Numbered from the stretch's first letter, positions 16,548 through 24,430 are shown. The stretch: 64,000 nt of DNA from Rheinheimera sp. (GCA_008015325.1 SSFI01000081.1:1-64000), one strand, 5' to 3'. Translations and numbers: made by a program. Notes: generated by a model not told the origin, from the sequence alone.

Positions 16548-16814
16548 TCAGTTCTCCACGACTGATTGCTGTTGAACAAATGCCGCCAAGTTGTTAATAC
16601 TGGCGAAGTGGCGTTGGGTATTTTTGTCATTGGCATCGATCTTGATGTTGTACTTTTTCTTAATTGCTAGGCCTAGCTCTAGTGCATCAATCGAGTCCAA
16701 TCCCAATCCGTCAATAAATAGAGGGGCTGTATCATCAATATCGGCCGGTTGAATATCTTCCAACTCAAGACTGTTGATAATCAGCTGTTTCAATTCTGCT
16801 TTTAACTGTTCCAT
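16548..16814 (-). CDS. apeE: Acyl carrier protein 1, ApeE-like
   Basis: This 88-residue carrier protein has the attachment Ser41 in GLGLDSIDALEL. It differs from the second ACP in sequence, so the two may have separate partners, as reported for characterised APE systems. The start overlaps the 3' end of the acyltransferase gene by 50 bases, an unusually long overlap. The ATG is retained because the N-terminal helix of an ACP begins right there. Confidence 0.92.
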   Translation of the reverse strand: MEQLKAELKQLIINSLELEDIQPADIDDTAPLFIDGLGLDSIDALELGLAIKKKYNIKIDANDKNTQRHFASINNLAAFVQQQSVVEN

Positions 16815-17574
16815 TTTCTATATTTACCTGATTGAAAAATAACTCTAAGTCTCTTGTTAGTCGTCGGGCCGCATGGCTTGAATTCTCATTGTACGAATCA
16901 ATGCTCCAATCTCGAACTAAGCGTACAGTTAATGTTGGCCTTATTTTGGGTATATGATACCACGGCTCATTTTTCGTCAGCGTACTTGGCTTACAACTAA
17001 GCACGCAAACCGCCAAATTGGAGCCAGTTCGAATCGCCATATTGGCCGCACCACGCTGCAATTCTATCGTTTTACCGGGCTTAGTTCTCGTGCCTTCAGG
17101 AAAGATTATTAATGTGGATCCGCGACGTAGTGATTCTGCACAATCTTCTAATAATCCCTCTGGATCTGAGTTAGTAATGTAGCCCGTCGATTGAATAACT
17201 CCACGCATGAATGGATTCTTAAACAATTGAGCCTTCACCACACAATCTGCATGCGGTATCAAAGAAATCAGTGAAACAACATCAATTAATGTTGGATGAT
17301 TTGACACCAAAATTTTGCCTCTGGTATCCGTCAATGTTGCTGCTTTTGGAAAGTCAAAATTAATGACCCCAACGTATTGCATCATTTTTATGAAGAACCT
17401 GAAGGACTGATGCACGATGAAGCGGGCACGTTGGCGACGACTACTTACATCATGGATAAAAACTCGATGTAGTGGGAATACGATCAGTGACAACAGCAAT
17501 CCACCAACCCCGAACATGCAAAAGCAAAATCCGGTAGCTAAAAGTCTATAACCACGGTTCACGAGTGCAAACAC
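16765..17574 (-). CDS. apeD: PlsC-like 1-acylglycerol-3-phosphate acyltransferase family, ApeD-like
   Basis: The 269-residue protein has an N-terminal membrane segment (about 12-33), the acyltransferase motif NHPTLID at 92-98 (HX4D) and FPEGTR at 158-163. It would transfer an acyl group to a phospholipid-like acceptor at the inner face of the membrane, possibly anchoring the polyene. The start is a GTG (17572-17574) just after the stop of the upstream gene. Its end overlaps the first ACP gene by 50 bases. Confidence 0.85.
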   Translation of the reverse strand: MFALVNRGYRLLATGFCFCMFGVGGLLLSLIVFPLHRVFIHDVSSRRQRARFIVHQSFRFFIKMMQYVGVINFDFPKAATLTDTRGKILVSNHPTLIDVVSLISLIPHADCVVKAQLFKNPFMRGVIQSTGYITNSDPEGLLEDCAESLRRGSTLIIFPEGTRTKPGKTIELQRGAANMAIRTGSNLAVCVLSCKPSTLTKNEPWYHIPKIRPTLTVRLVRDWSIDSYNENSSHAARRLTRDLELFFNQVNIENGTVKSRIETADYQQS

Positions 17575-17577
17575 AGG

Positions 17578-18261
17578 TTAATTCACTCGTTGCCAAAACC
17601 ACTGTTCTCTCATTGTGGTTATTTGTACACCGACGTCAGTACCTTGTAGAAAATGATATAGCTCAATGGCTTCATCCTGCCGCTTATTACAGCGATTGGG
17701 TTGACGTTGTAAACGTAATCGGCTTCCCATCGGTTTTTTGCTCAAGAGCAGTGATATTCCGTGATCCAATGCCGGATGTGTATCGAAAGACTGATAGATC
17801 TTTGGCAAACGTTGATCTGCATAAACCACCAAGACTTGCTCGCAAACATTGCACTGCAGCAGAGTCCACGCCTCCAACACCCCATAATGTAAACTTGCAT
17901 CACCAGCAGCAACCGAACTGTGCTGGGCCTGGTGTTGTCTTAAAATGCTATATTGTCCGACCATAGCGTTATGTACTGACAAAGCAAATTGAGTCGGCGA
18001 TAAATCTTCGTCAGCTGAAACTTGTTTTAATAACTGAGATGTTTTGTGTAAATCACCATGTCTAGAAGCAAATACAACCGGTGTATTAGGTGCAATTTGA
18101 TGGGCGAAGGCTAGATGCAGAGAGATCTTCGTAAGCTCGCTGAATCTACGACGTTGTAGTGCTGGAATTTCAGGAAGCTCTGGGTATTGCTGCTGAGCCA
18201 AAGTTCCTGAATCAGGTAATTTTTCTGGCCAAAAATGCCAATTCTGAATAAAAAATTCCAT
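17578..18261 (-). CDS. apeC: Ketosynthase-like chain-length factor, ApeC-like; first gene of the APE operon
   Basis: This 227-residue protein matches the short N-terminal beta-ketoacyl-synthase-like family (Ketoacyl-synt_2 type) found at the head of APE operons. It lacks the nucleophilic cysteine: the corresponding region reads SSVAAGDASLHYG. It also lacks the C-terminal half with the two histidines. It is therefore not a condensing enzyme by itself. In characterised systems it pairs with a complete ketosynthase as a chain-length factor. It is the promoter-proximal gene, reading away from the divergent phosphopantetheinyl transferase gene. Confidence 0.85.
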   Translation of the reverse strand: MEFFIQNWHFWPEKLPDSGTLAQQQYPELPEIPALQRRRFSELTKISLHLAFAHQIAPNTPVVFASRHGDLHKTSQLLKQVSADEDLSPTQFALSVHNAMVGQYSILRQHQAQHSSVAAGDASLHYGVLEAWTLLQCNVCEQVLVVYADQRLPKIYQSFDTHPALDHGISLLLSKKPMGSRLRLQRQPNRCNKRQDEAIELYHFLQGTDVGVQITTMREQWFWQRVN

Positions 18262-18326
18262 TTGTTAACACCGTCCACAAAACAACTGCCATATTGGTGG
18301 TTCAGAACTCATCCGACCTACGCAGC

Positions 18327-18356
18327 ATATTAAACACAAGACGATCTATCAGTAAA
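18327..18356 (-). promoter_or_regulatory. Candidate promoter of the APE operon
   Basis: On the minus strand TTTACT (18356-18351) and TAATAT (18332-18327) are separated by 18 bases. They would place a transcription start roughly 60 bases before the first APE gene. The 124-base divergent gap must contain promoters for both directions. The minus-35 match is poor, so this is only a candidate. Confidence 0.35.
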
Positions 18357-18385
18357 GATGTATCAAAAACTACTCGAGCAACACC

Positions 18386-19024
18386 ATGAATAAAATGAGA
18401 ATATTTGATGACATTAATGTCAACTTAAAGTCATCTATATCCTACGGCGCCATTTTAACGCTTAGATCTGGATTATTACCAACGTCAAGTTGGCTAACTG
18501 CCGAAGAGTGGCAATGGCTATCTCACGCTGTACCCAAGCGTCAGCAAACTTTCGCATGGGGGCGTGCAGCACTTCGTTGGTTGTGCTCTCAGTTAGCGGG
18601 AGTGGATGGTAGTGCCGTAAGTATTTCATTGCCCTCTGATAAAGAACCTGAAATATGGGTCAATCATCAGCAGTGGCATTGTTCGGTAAGCCACAGCCAT
18701 TCACAATTAGTGGTTATTGTTAATCAAACCAAGCGTGTCGCTGTTGATCTTGAGTATTACCGAACCGACCGCTTAGTTACAAAATACCAAGATGTGTTCC
18801 CACTATTGCAACCTTATTGCACCTCAACAACTATTTTCTATCGACGCTGGACACTATTGGAAGCGATGGCCAAATACTACTCAATTCCGTTGCTCGATTT
18901 GTTGATTGGCGTTGTGGAACTCCCGACCGCAGAAGTTCGGTACGTTAATGTAGGTGACTACTTGATATGTGTTGCTCCTGCAGATATTCCTATCTGCTGG
19001 TATCAACTCTCCCTCTCAGAATGA
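18386..19024 (+). CDS. 4'-phosphopantetheinyl transferase (Sfp/AcpT type)
   Basis: The 212-residue protein has the superfamily motifs: CSVSHSHS near 99-106, AVDLE with metal ligands Asp121 and Glu123, and WTLLEAMAKYY from 155 with Glu159. The usual Lys before that Glu is Leu here. It would transfer phosphopantetheine from CoA to the serine of the two ACPs in the divergent APE operon, with which it shares a 124-base promoter region. The ATG at 18386 lacks an obvious ribosome site. A second ATG at 18395 is possible. Confidence 0.88.
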   Translation: MNKMRIFDDINVNLKSSISYGAILTLRSGLLPTSSWLTAEEWQWLSHAVPKRQQTFAWGRAALRWLCSQLAGVDGSAVSISLPSDKEPEIWVNHQQWHCSVSHSHSQLVVIVNQTKRVAVDLEYYRTDRLVTKYQDVFPLLQPYCTSTTIFYRRWTLLEAMAKYYSIPLLDLLIGVVELPTAEVRYVNVGDYLICVAPADIPICWYQLSLSE

Positions 19025-19447
19025 CTGTAATGGTCAACAAATTCTGGCCACATCGTTATAATCTGAACACTGGTAACAAGCAGAAACGAGCAATGGAGAA
19101 TGCACGATTTTTTGATGTTTTGGAAATGAGCTGGTATCTCGAAAAACGCGAGAACCGCGATTCAGTTTTTATTACCAAAGTCCGCTTTCAGTGAAAAGCG
19201 CCGATTTAATCAAATCTCAGTGTATTTCCGCTTCTGGCACAAAGCCACGTTATGAAGTAATTATTTCCACTTTGATATGTTGACGGTTAAGGCTCTAATA
19301 TCGGAGTAGAATTTTGACTCAAGTGATAACTTAGCTGCATCGACTGGTCCGATGGATTTGTAACGACTGATAAGTTAGCTGTGTAATTGAGTGGTACATT
19401 AAATGATATTAATCAGGAAAATTGACGACAACGAGAGGACGGCGTAA
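19025..19447. other. AT-rich noncoding stretch within the island
   Basis: Short open frames exist (for example one ending at 19194), but none has a credible start signal or recognisable product. The stretch holds a degenerate 17-base direct repeat (19324-19340 and 19368-19384). It also holds a 14-codon frame, 19403-19447, whose TAA directly abuts the next gene. It may be the eroded remains of a longer gene of a mobile element. Confidence 0.4.
19324..19384. repeat. Pair of degenerate 17-base direct repeats
   Basis: TGATAACTTAGCTGCAT at 19324-19340 and TGATAAGTTAGCTGTGT at 19368-19384 agree at 14 of 17 positions and are offset by 44 bases, four helical turns. This spacing would suit protein binding, for example by a recombinase, or autoregulation of the gene at 19448. 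Confidence 0.4.
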
Positions 19448-19855
19448 GTGGCCAGCGCAATAATTGAGTTTCTTGAGGCGTTAGATCGTCTAGTAGATCG
19501 GGGAGTTAAACCTACTTTGGATGCTGTGGCCATTGAGGCAGGCAGGAAGAAAGGCAGCATCCGCCGAGGGCTGGATCGTCATAAGGAGTTGGTAATTGCC
19601 ATTTCTAAGGCAGCTGAGCAGTTCGAAAAAGAAGTTGAGCAGTCAAAAGAGTTCAAGCTGACGGCTCGTGTTGAAAAACTCAAAAAAGAAAGAGATCAGT
19701 ATCTGGAGCAGTATAATTCATTATTATCTGAGCATATTGGTCTGATTTACCAACTCGAAGATCTGCGTATTGAGAATCTGGAATTGCGCGAAAAGCTGGG
19801 AGAGCAAATAGCCAGGAAAAAGGCGGCAGGAACATTGGTAAGCATCCTAAAGTAG
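19448..19855 (+). CDS. Orphan helix-turn-helix/coiled-coil protein, mobile-element partner (TnpC/GmtX-like)
   Basis: The 135-residue product has an N-terminal segment that looks like a helix-turn-helix (about residues 16-42, TLDAVAIEAGRKKGSIRRGL). A long charged coiled coil follows (about 55-128). This architecture resembles the small third protein of recombinase trios, such as Tn554 TnpC or GmtX of gamma-mobile-trio elements. The start is GTG directly after a TAA, with a GAGAGG ribosome site at 19433-19438. No recombinase gene accompanies it in the window, so it appears to be an orphan or remnant. Identification is by architecture only. Confidence 0.6.
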   Translation: MASAIIEFLEALDRLVDRGVKPTLDAVAIEAGRKKGSIRRGLDRHKELVIAISKAAEQFEKEVEQSKEFKLTARVEKLKKERDQYLEQYNSLLSEHIGLIYQLEDLRIENLELREKLGEQIARKKAAGTLVSILK

Positions 19856-20040
19856 CTCCCAAATTCGAAGCTTGGGTTTCCAGAATAGAATTTTGATCAA
19901 ATGTTAGAAAAAAACTTAAAGTTAAATTTGACAGTGGATATTCGAAGGCTGACCGCAGCCACGCCCCCTTTTATGGTGACAGTTTGGAGATCGGTTTATC
20001 AACGACAAGGGCTGTTTTACGAGGTTAAAATGCTTGTACA

Positions 20041-20079
20041 AAATGTACTTTTTGGAAGTATTAAAAATACATTTTTTTT
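20041..20079. terminator. AT-rich hairpin followed by T-run near the island edge
   Basis: AAATGTACTTTTT and AAAAATACATTT form inverted arms (one bulged base) around a short loop, followed by eight T residues. It could terminate rightward transcription leaving the island. The same interval has several GTAC-centred near-repeats, so a role as protein-binding sites at an element end is also possible. Confidence 0.35.
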
Positions 20080-20168
20080 GCGATGGGATGCATCCATTAC
20101 GTTTTGAGATGGTACGAAAAAATATGGCTTGGAGTGGGTACATTTTGGGTTAGTCTTTAGAACCCCGG

Positions 20169-20768
20169 GAATTGCCTGAATTTCAGCGCCATGTGCTGGA
20201 TGCGCTGCGTGAGCCACTGGAAACCGGGCTGGTGCATATTTCCCGCGCCGGCCGCCAGGCGGAGTTTCCGGCTCAATTTCAGCTGGTCGCGGCGCTGAAC
20301 CCAAGCCCGAGCGGTCATCATCTGGACGGCCGCGCCAGCAAGGCGGAGATCTTACGTTATCTGGCGCGCATTTCCGGGCCACTGACCGACCGCATTGACC
20401 TGCAGCTTGAAGTGCCTTTATTGCCTGCCGGCGTGCTGAGTCAAAGCAGCAGCGGCGAAACCAGCGAGACGGTTGCTGCCCGGGTGCTGGCTGGGCGGGA
20501 ACGTCAGCTGCAGCGCCAGGGCAAACCCAATGCAAGGCTGAGTAGTGGTGAACTGGAACAATATTGCCCGCTGCAAAGTGCCGACAGCGCTTTTCTGGAA
20601 CTGGCGGTCTCCCAGTTACAGCTATCCAGCCGCAGTTTTCACAAGTTATGGAAAGTGGCGCGCACTATTGCCGACCTGGCCGGGGATCACACTATTGACC
20701 GGCCGCATTTGCTGGAAGCGTTGAGTTACCGGGCTTTTGATAAACTGCTGCGGTATTTGCGTGACTAG
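20169..20768 (+). pseudogene. comM: comM (YifB) 3' fragment, interrupted at the Walker B region
   Basis: Homology to the Mg-chelatase-like ATPase ComM starts abruptly at ELPEF, the residues just after the Walker B LFLDE. It continues to a normal C-terminus through the AALNPSPSGHH, ISGPLTDRIDLQ and SYRAFDKLL regions. In the same frame a TAG occurs at 20151-20153, and the sequence immediately upstream is not ComM-like. About 200 C-terminal residues of a roughly 500-residue protein remain. ComM is a hexameric branch-migration helicase for natural transformation. This fragment lacks the Walker A and Walker B motifs and cannot be active. The break coincides with the end of the low-GC block. Confidence 0.9.
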
Positions 20769-20926
20769 CTCGGGACTTCTGGCTCAGGACTGCTGGCAAA
20801 TAAAAGCCGCGACGCTGCCCCCGCTTATCCCTGCTTGTCCCGGTGCTACGCCCGCTGACCCCGCGCTTGCATCCGATAGCGGCTTTATTCATATACTGAG
20901 CGCTATTGCTGCTGGAGAGCTGGCCC

Positions 20927-21967
20927 ATGCCATCAGACTTACCGCGACTGTTTCGATTTAACCTCTGGTTCTGGTGCTGCGTCGCGCTGTTCGAAGTGAC
21001 GAACCTGCTGCTGGAAGTGCTGGTGTGGAAAGAAAAATTCGAACTGAAATATTTTTTGTTATCACTCGGCTCCTTAGCGGTACAACTGGCGTTAACCAGT
21101 GTACTGATGACGGTGGCCAAGCGTTGGCAGTTGTCGGCGCTACGGCTGTTTCTGGCCGCGGCGTTACTGGCTTTGTGTTATATCCCGTTGTTCAATTACG
21201 CCAGTATGCTGTTATGGCAAAAATATGATTTTCATCTGAATTTACTGCTCGGGCAGCTCGACACCCACGCGTTGGCGTTTTTTGTCTGGGCGGCCGGTTT
21301 TCTCAGTTTCAGTCGTTATTGCCAGCAACAGGCACAAATCAAAGAATCACACCGGCTGGCGCAAAATATTCAGCAGCTGGAACTGCAGGCACTGCGTCAT
21401 CAGTTGAATCCGCATTTTACTTTTAATGCACTGAATTCGGTCTGCGCGCTGCTCGAAGCCGAACGTTTTGAAGATGCCGAGCTGATGTCAGAACAGCTCT
21501 CGACATTTTTACGCTATTCGCTCAGCCATTCACCGGATTCTTTGGTCCGCCTCGCCGATGAACTCTCTGCGATTGAGGCCTATCTGACGCTGCAAAAAAC
21601 CCGTTTCGGCGACAAACTGCGGGTGCAATGGCACATCGACGAACAGGTCAAACAACAACTGGTGCCGGCATTGTTACTACAACCATTGGTGGAAAATGCG
21701 ATTAAATATGCTGTCGCTGCGCAGCAAAATGGCGCCACTATCACCATCAGCGGCGGCCAGTGCGATGGCCTGGTGCAATTGTCGGTGCAGGATGACGGCC
21801 CCGGTGCAAAAAGTTCTGCCGGCCATGGCACCGGTGTGGGGCTGCGCAATATCCGCGACCGGCTGTACCAGCATTTTGGTGAGCAGGCGCGTGTTGTGGT
21901 GCAGAGCTTACCGGCCGGTTTTAGTGTGGCGATTGCCTTGCCACCGCAACAGAGCAATTTATTATGA
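20927..21967 (+). CDS. LytS/YehU-type sensor histidine kinase
   Basis: The preferred ATG at 20927 has a GGAGAG site seven bases upstream. The open frame extends to a TTG at 20906. The 346-residue protein has about four N-terminal membrane helices (12-130) and a His_kinase domain with phospho-acceptor His163 in QLNPHFTFNALN. The N box is QPLVENAIKYAV (Asn257), and ATP-lid motifs DDGPG (289-293) and GTGVGLRNI follow. It should phosphorylate the LytTR regulator at the end of this three-gene operon. The stop overlaps the next kinase gene as ATGA. The signal is unknown. Confidence 0.9.
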   Translation: MPSDLPRLFRFNLWFWCCVALFEVTNLLLEVLVWKEKFELKYFLLSLGSLAVQLALTSVLMTVAKRWQLSALRLFLAAALLALCYIPLFNYASMLLWQKYDFHLNLLLGQLDTHALAFFVWAAGFLSFSRYCQQQAQIKESHRLAQNIQQLELQALRHQLNPHFTFNALNSVCALLEAERFEDAELMSEQLSTFLRYSLSHSPDSLVRLADELSAIEAYLTLQKTRFGDKLRVQWHIDEQVKQQLVPALLLQPLVENAIKYAVAAQQNGATITISGGQCDGLVQLSVQDDGPGAKSSAGHGTGVGLRNIRDRLYQHFGEQARVVVQSLPAGFSVAIALPPQQSNLL

Positions 21968-23094
21968 TCAGGCCCGCCAACGCCCCAGCCTTAGCACTGA
22001 CCCGTTTCTGGTTCTGGCATCAGCTGTATTGGCTTGGCTATTTGCTGCTGAAATACACCCATTTGAGCTTGCTGATCCCGCTGCAACAGGAAGCGGCTTT
22101 CCCGTACCTCGCCACTTATACCCTCATCACAGTCATTAACCTGGGCCTGACCGGCTGGCTCGGCGCCCGAGAACTGGCCCGGCCCTGCACCCCGGCGCAG
22201 CAACTGCAGCGGCTGGCCGTCTGGTTAATCCCGTTGTTGTTGCTGTTAATTCCACTGCGCCAGTATCTGCTGACACATTATGCGATGAAAAGCGGCCCCG
22301 ACATGATGACCCACTGGAGCCACTATTTAGTAATGGGTATTCCGCTGGTGCTGTTGCCGCTCTGTGGCTGGATTGCAGTATTTTTGCTGACGAAGCTGAA
22401 TTTCTTCACTTTGCAGCAACTGGAAAACCGCCAGCAATTGTTAAAACAAGCGCGGCAGGCCCGGCTGAAAGTGCTGCGGTATCAGCTCAATCCGCATTTT
22501 ATGTTTAATACGCTAAATGCGCTGAATTCGTTGATTGTCAGCCGTAAGGGCCTCGCCGCCGAAGATTTGATCCAGCAGTTGTCCGCATTTTTGCGCCACT
22601 CGCTAAAAAATCAGGACGACCAGTGGGTGCCGCTGCGCGAAGAATTACAGGCGCTGGAAGCCTATCTGGCTATTCAGCAGGTGCGGTTTGGCGAACGGCT
22701 ACTGCTGGACTGGCAGTTAAGCGCTACCCAACCACTGCAGCTGCCACCTTTACTATTTCAGCCGATTGCCGAACAAGCCATTCTGTGGACTGTGGCCGAA
22801 CAAAGTGGGCCGATTCACTTACACATTGAGCTGACCGAGCACTGCGAACTGAGCAGCAACTCGGGCATGCTGCAGTTTATTATCCGCATCGATACCGCAG
22901 GCAGCGAAACCCAGCCCTGGCCTGCCAGCCAGGTGCCGGCCAGTCTGCAACAGCTACAGGAACGGCTGGAGCTGCTGTTTGGCCCCCGCGCCAGTCTGAC
23001 CCTTTTAAACCCGGCCTTTGGTTTTTATGCCCGGCTGAATTTACCATTGGAGGTATTGTATGCAGCCCATCCGGCTCGTGATCGCGGACGATGA
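21964..23094 (+). CDS. LytS-type histidine kinase paralogue with degenerate ATP-binding domain
   Basis: The 376-residue protein has membrane helices in residues about 20-150 and an intact H box, QLNPHFMFNTLN with His178. Its catalytic domain is eroded: the N box reads PIAEQAILW with Gln271 in place of the essential Asn, and the DxGxG and GxGL motifs are missing. It probably cannot bind ATP and may act as a heterodimer partner or phospho-acceptor for the intact kinase encoded just upstream. The coding frame itself is intact. It overlaps the preceding gene by four bases and the response regulator gene by 35 bases. Confidence 0.85.
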   Translation: MIRPANAPALALTRFWFWHQLYWLGYLLLKYTHLSLLIPLQQEAAFPYLATYTLITVINLGLTGWLGARELARPCTPAQQLQRLAVWLIPLLLLLIPLRQYLLTHYAMKSGPDMMTHWSHYLVMGIPLVLLPLCGWIAVFLLTKLNFFTLQQLENRQQLLKQARQARLKVLRYQLNPHFMFNTLNALNSLIVSRKGLAAEDLIQQLSAFLRHSLKNQDDQWVPLREELQALEAYLAIQQVRFGERLLLDWQLSATQPLQLPPLLFQPIAEQAILWTVAEQSGPIHLHIELTEHCELSSNSGMLQFIIRIDTAGSETQPWPASQVPASLQQLQERLELLFGPRASLTLLNPAFGFYARLNLPLEVLYAAHPARDRGR

Positions 23095-23788
23095 ACCGCT
23101 GGCGATCAGTAACTTAAAAGCCAAACTGGCAAATTACCCGAACCTGCAGATTGACGCCTGTTTTGATAATGGCGACGACACGTTGTCATACTTACAGCAG
23201 CATCAGGTTGATTTGGTGTTTCTGGATATTCAGATGCCGGGCCTGAAGGGTATTGATATTCTGAAGCAGCTGAATAAAGCCTCAGCGCTAAGCCCGCCGC
23301 TGCTGGTGCTGGTGACGGCGTATGAGCAATATGCCTTTTCCGCTTTTGAACATTTCGCTTTTGATTACCTGCTCAAACCGGTGTCGCGCCAACGCCTGGC
23401 GCAGTGCCTGCTCGACGTACGCACCACACTGGATAAAAACCAGCCGCTGAGCGAAGTGACACCACCCCACAAACTAACCTTCCGCACCGGCGCTTCCACC
23501 CTATTACTGGATGATATCGACGTCCGGGTCATCGAAGCGGCAGGCAATTATATGTGTGTGCAGACCTTGTCAGAAAATCTGGTGATCCGCGAAACCATCA
23601 AAGAACTGCTGCAACGGCTGCCGGCGCATTTTGTACAAATCCACCGTTCTATTCTGGTCAATCTGCACCATGTGCACAAAGTGAAAACCCACCACAACGA
23701 CTATCAGTTCACTTTATCTGACGGCAAAGTAGTGAACGCGTCGCGGCGTTATAAGCAGAATTGGGAAGGCCGGCTCACGGAGCTGTAG
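23060..23788 (+). CDS. LytTR-family response regulator
   Basis: The 242-residue protein has a receiver domain with the acidic pocket ADDE (9-12), phospho-acceptor Asp56 in VFLDIQMPG and a conserved Lys in LLKPV. A LytTR DNA-binding domain (about 140-240) carries the YMCVQT and IHRSILVNL signatures. It would bind direct repeats in target promoters when phosphorylated by the kinases encoded upstream. The ATG is embedded in the 3' end of the second kinase gene. The gene converges on the next gene with only three bases between them. Target genes are not evident. Confidence 0.9.
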   Translation: MQPIRLVIADDEPLAISNLKAKLANYPNLQIDACFDNGDDTLSYLQQHQVDLVFLDIQMPGLKGIDILKQLNKASALSPPLLVLVTAYEQYAFSAFEHFAFDYLLKPVSRQRLAQCLLDVRTTLDKNQPLSEVTPPHKLTFRTGASTLLLDDIDVRVIEAAGNYMCVQTLSENLVIRETIKELLQRLPAHFVQIHRSILVNLHHVHKVKTHHNDYQFTLSDGKVVNASRRYKQNWEGRLTEL

Positions 23789-23791
23789 GCC

Positions 23792-24430
23792 TTATCGATT
23801 CACAGGTTGCTGGTCGTGCCGGTTCTGCTGAGCGTGCTGACTGCGCAGCCTTAGTACATCGAGTAAAAAGACCGCAAACAATTGGTTCAGCAACATCGAT
23901 ATAGAAAATTCATGTGCTGCATAATGCGCTGCCGCAGAGGAGTGCTCAGCCACCGCCCCCGGCATTTGCTGCAGGATAAAACCCAGCTGGACTGCTGCGC
24001 TCGCCAGTATCATGCCAACAGCCCATTTCAACGCAACACTCAAATCCTGCCAATGCACTGCGCGGTATAAATAATCCGGTGTCTGATCCAAGCGAAAGCC
24101 ATGTAAACTTTGCCCGACCACGATAAAACACAACACAAAGGTTAAATTTAAAATCGCTGGCATTTGCAGCACCCAGTTCTGGTCGAAAAATGGCATACAA
24201 ATCAGTCGCAGCAACACGAGGGCAGCAACCAGCAAGCAGGAGTAAAACGCTGGTCTGGTCAGATATCGAACCCGTTCAAACACTTGTGGGCTTATATACA
24301 GCAGTAGCAACAGGGTGGCAGTTAACCAGATTTGTTGCACCAGCTCAGCCGGCGCACTGAACAAGACCTGAGTGGCAAACAGTGGGTAACTGGCTGCAAC
24401 AGTCCAAATCAGCGTAATGTGACGCTTCAT
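23792..24430 (-). CDS. Integral membrane protein, unknown
   Basis: The frame is open to 24559, but the ATG at 24430 overlaps the stop of the preceding small gene (ATGA) and starts the first hydrophobic helix (MKRHITLIW), so it is preferred. The product of about 212 residues has roughly six membrane helices and a basic, glutamine-rich cytoplasmic tail. I do not recognise the family. The two genes together look like a small membrane-protein operon. Confidence 0.65.
   Translation of the reverse strand: MKRHITLIWTVAASYPLFATQVLFSAPAELVQQIWLTATLLLLLYISPQVFERVRYLTRPAFYSCLLVAALVLLRLICMPFFDQNWVLQMPAILNLTFVLCFIVVGQSLHGFRLDQTPDYLYRAVHWQDLSVALKWAVGMILASAAVQLGFILQQMPGAVAEHSSAAAHYAAHEFSISMLLNQLFAVFLLDVLRLRSQHAQQNRHDQQPVNR

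Noticed and set aside
1453..18261. Flexirubin/dialkylresorcinol cluster
   Set aside because: No DarA/DarB-type dialkylresorcinol genes are present; the gene set and order fit an aryl polyene cluster instead.
18967..19194. Open frame of 75 codons after the phosphopantetheinyl transferase gene
   Set aside because: It starts inside that gene in another frame, has no ribosome site and shows no recognisable pattern; the internal ATG near 19094 would give only 33 residues.
20017..20535. Minus-strand open frame of 172 codons
   Set aside because: It spans the junction of unrelated DNA and the comM fragment and mirrors the codon bias of comM on the other strand, so it is a shadow.
21964..23094. Second LytS-type gene as a pseudogene
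   Set aside because: The frame is intact, overlaps both neighbours in the operon and keeps the His box, so it is better treated as a gene for a catalytically altered protein.
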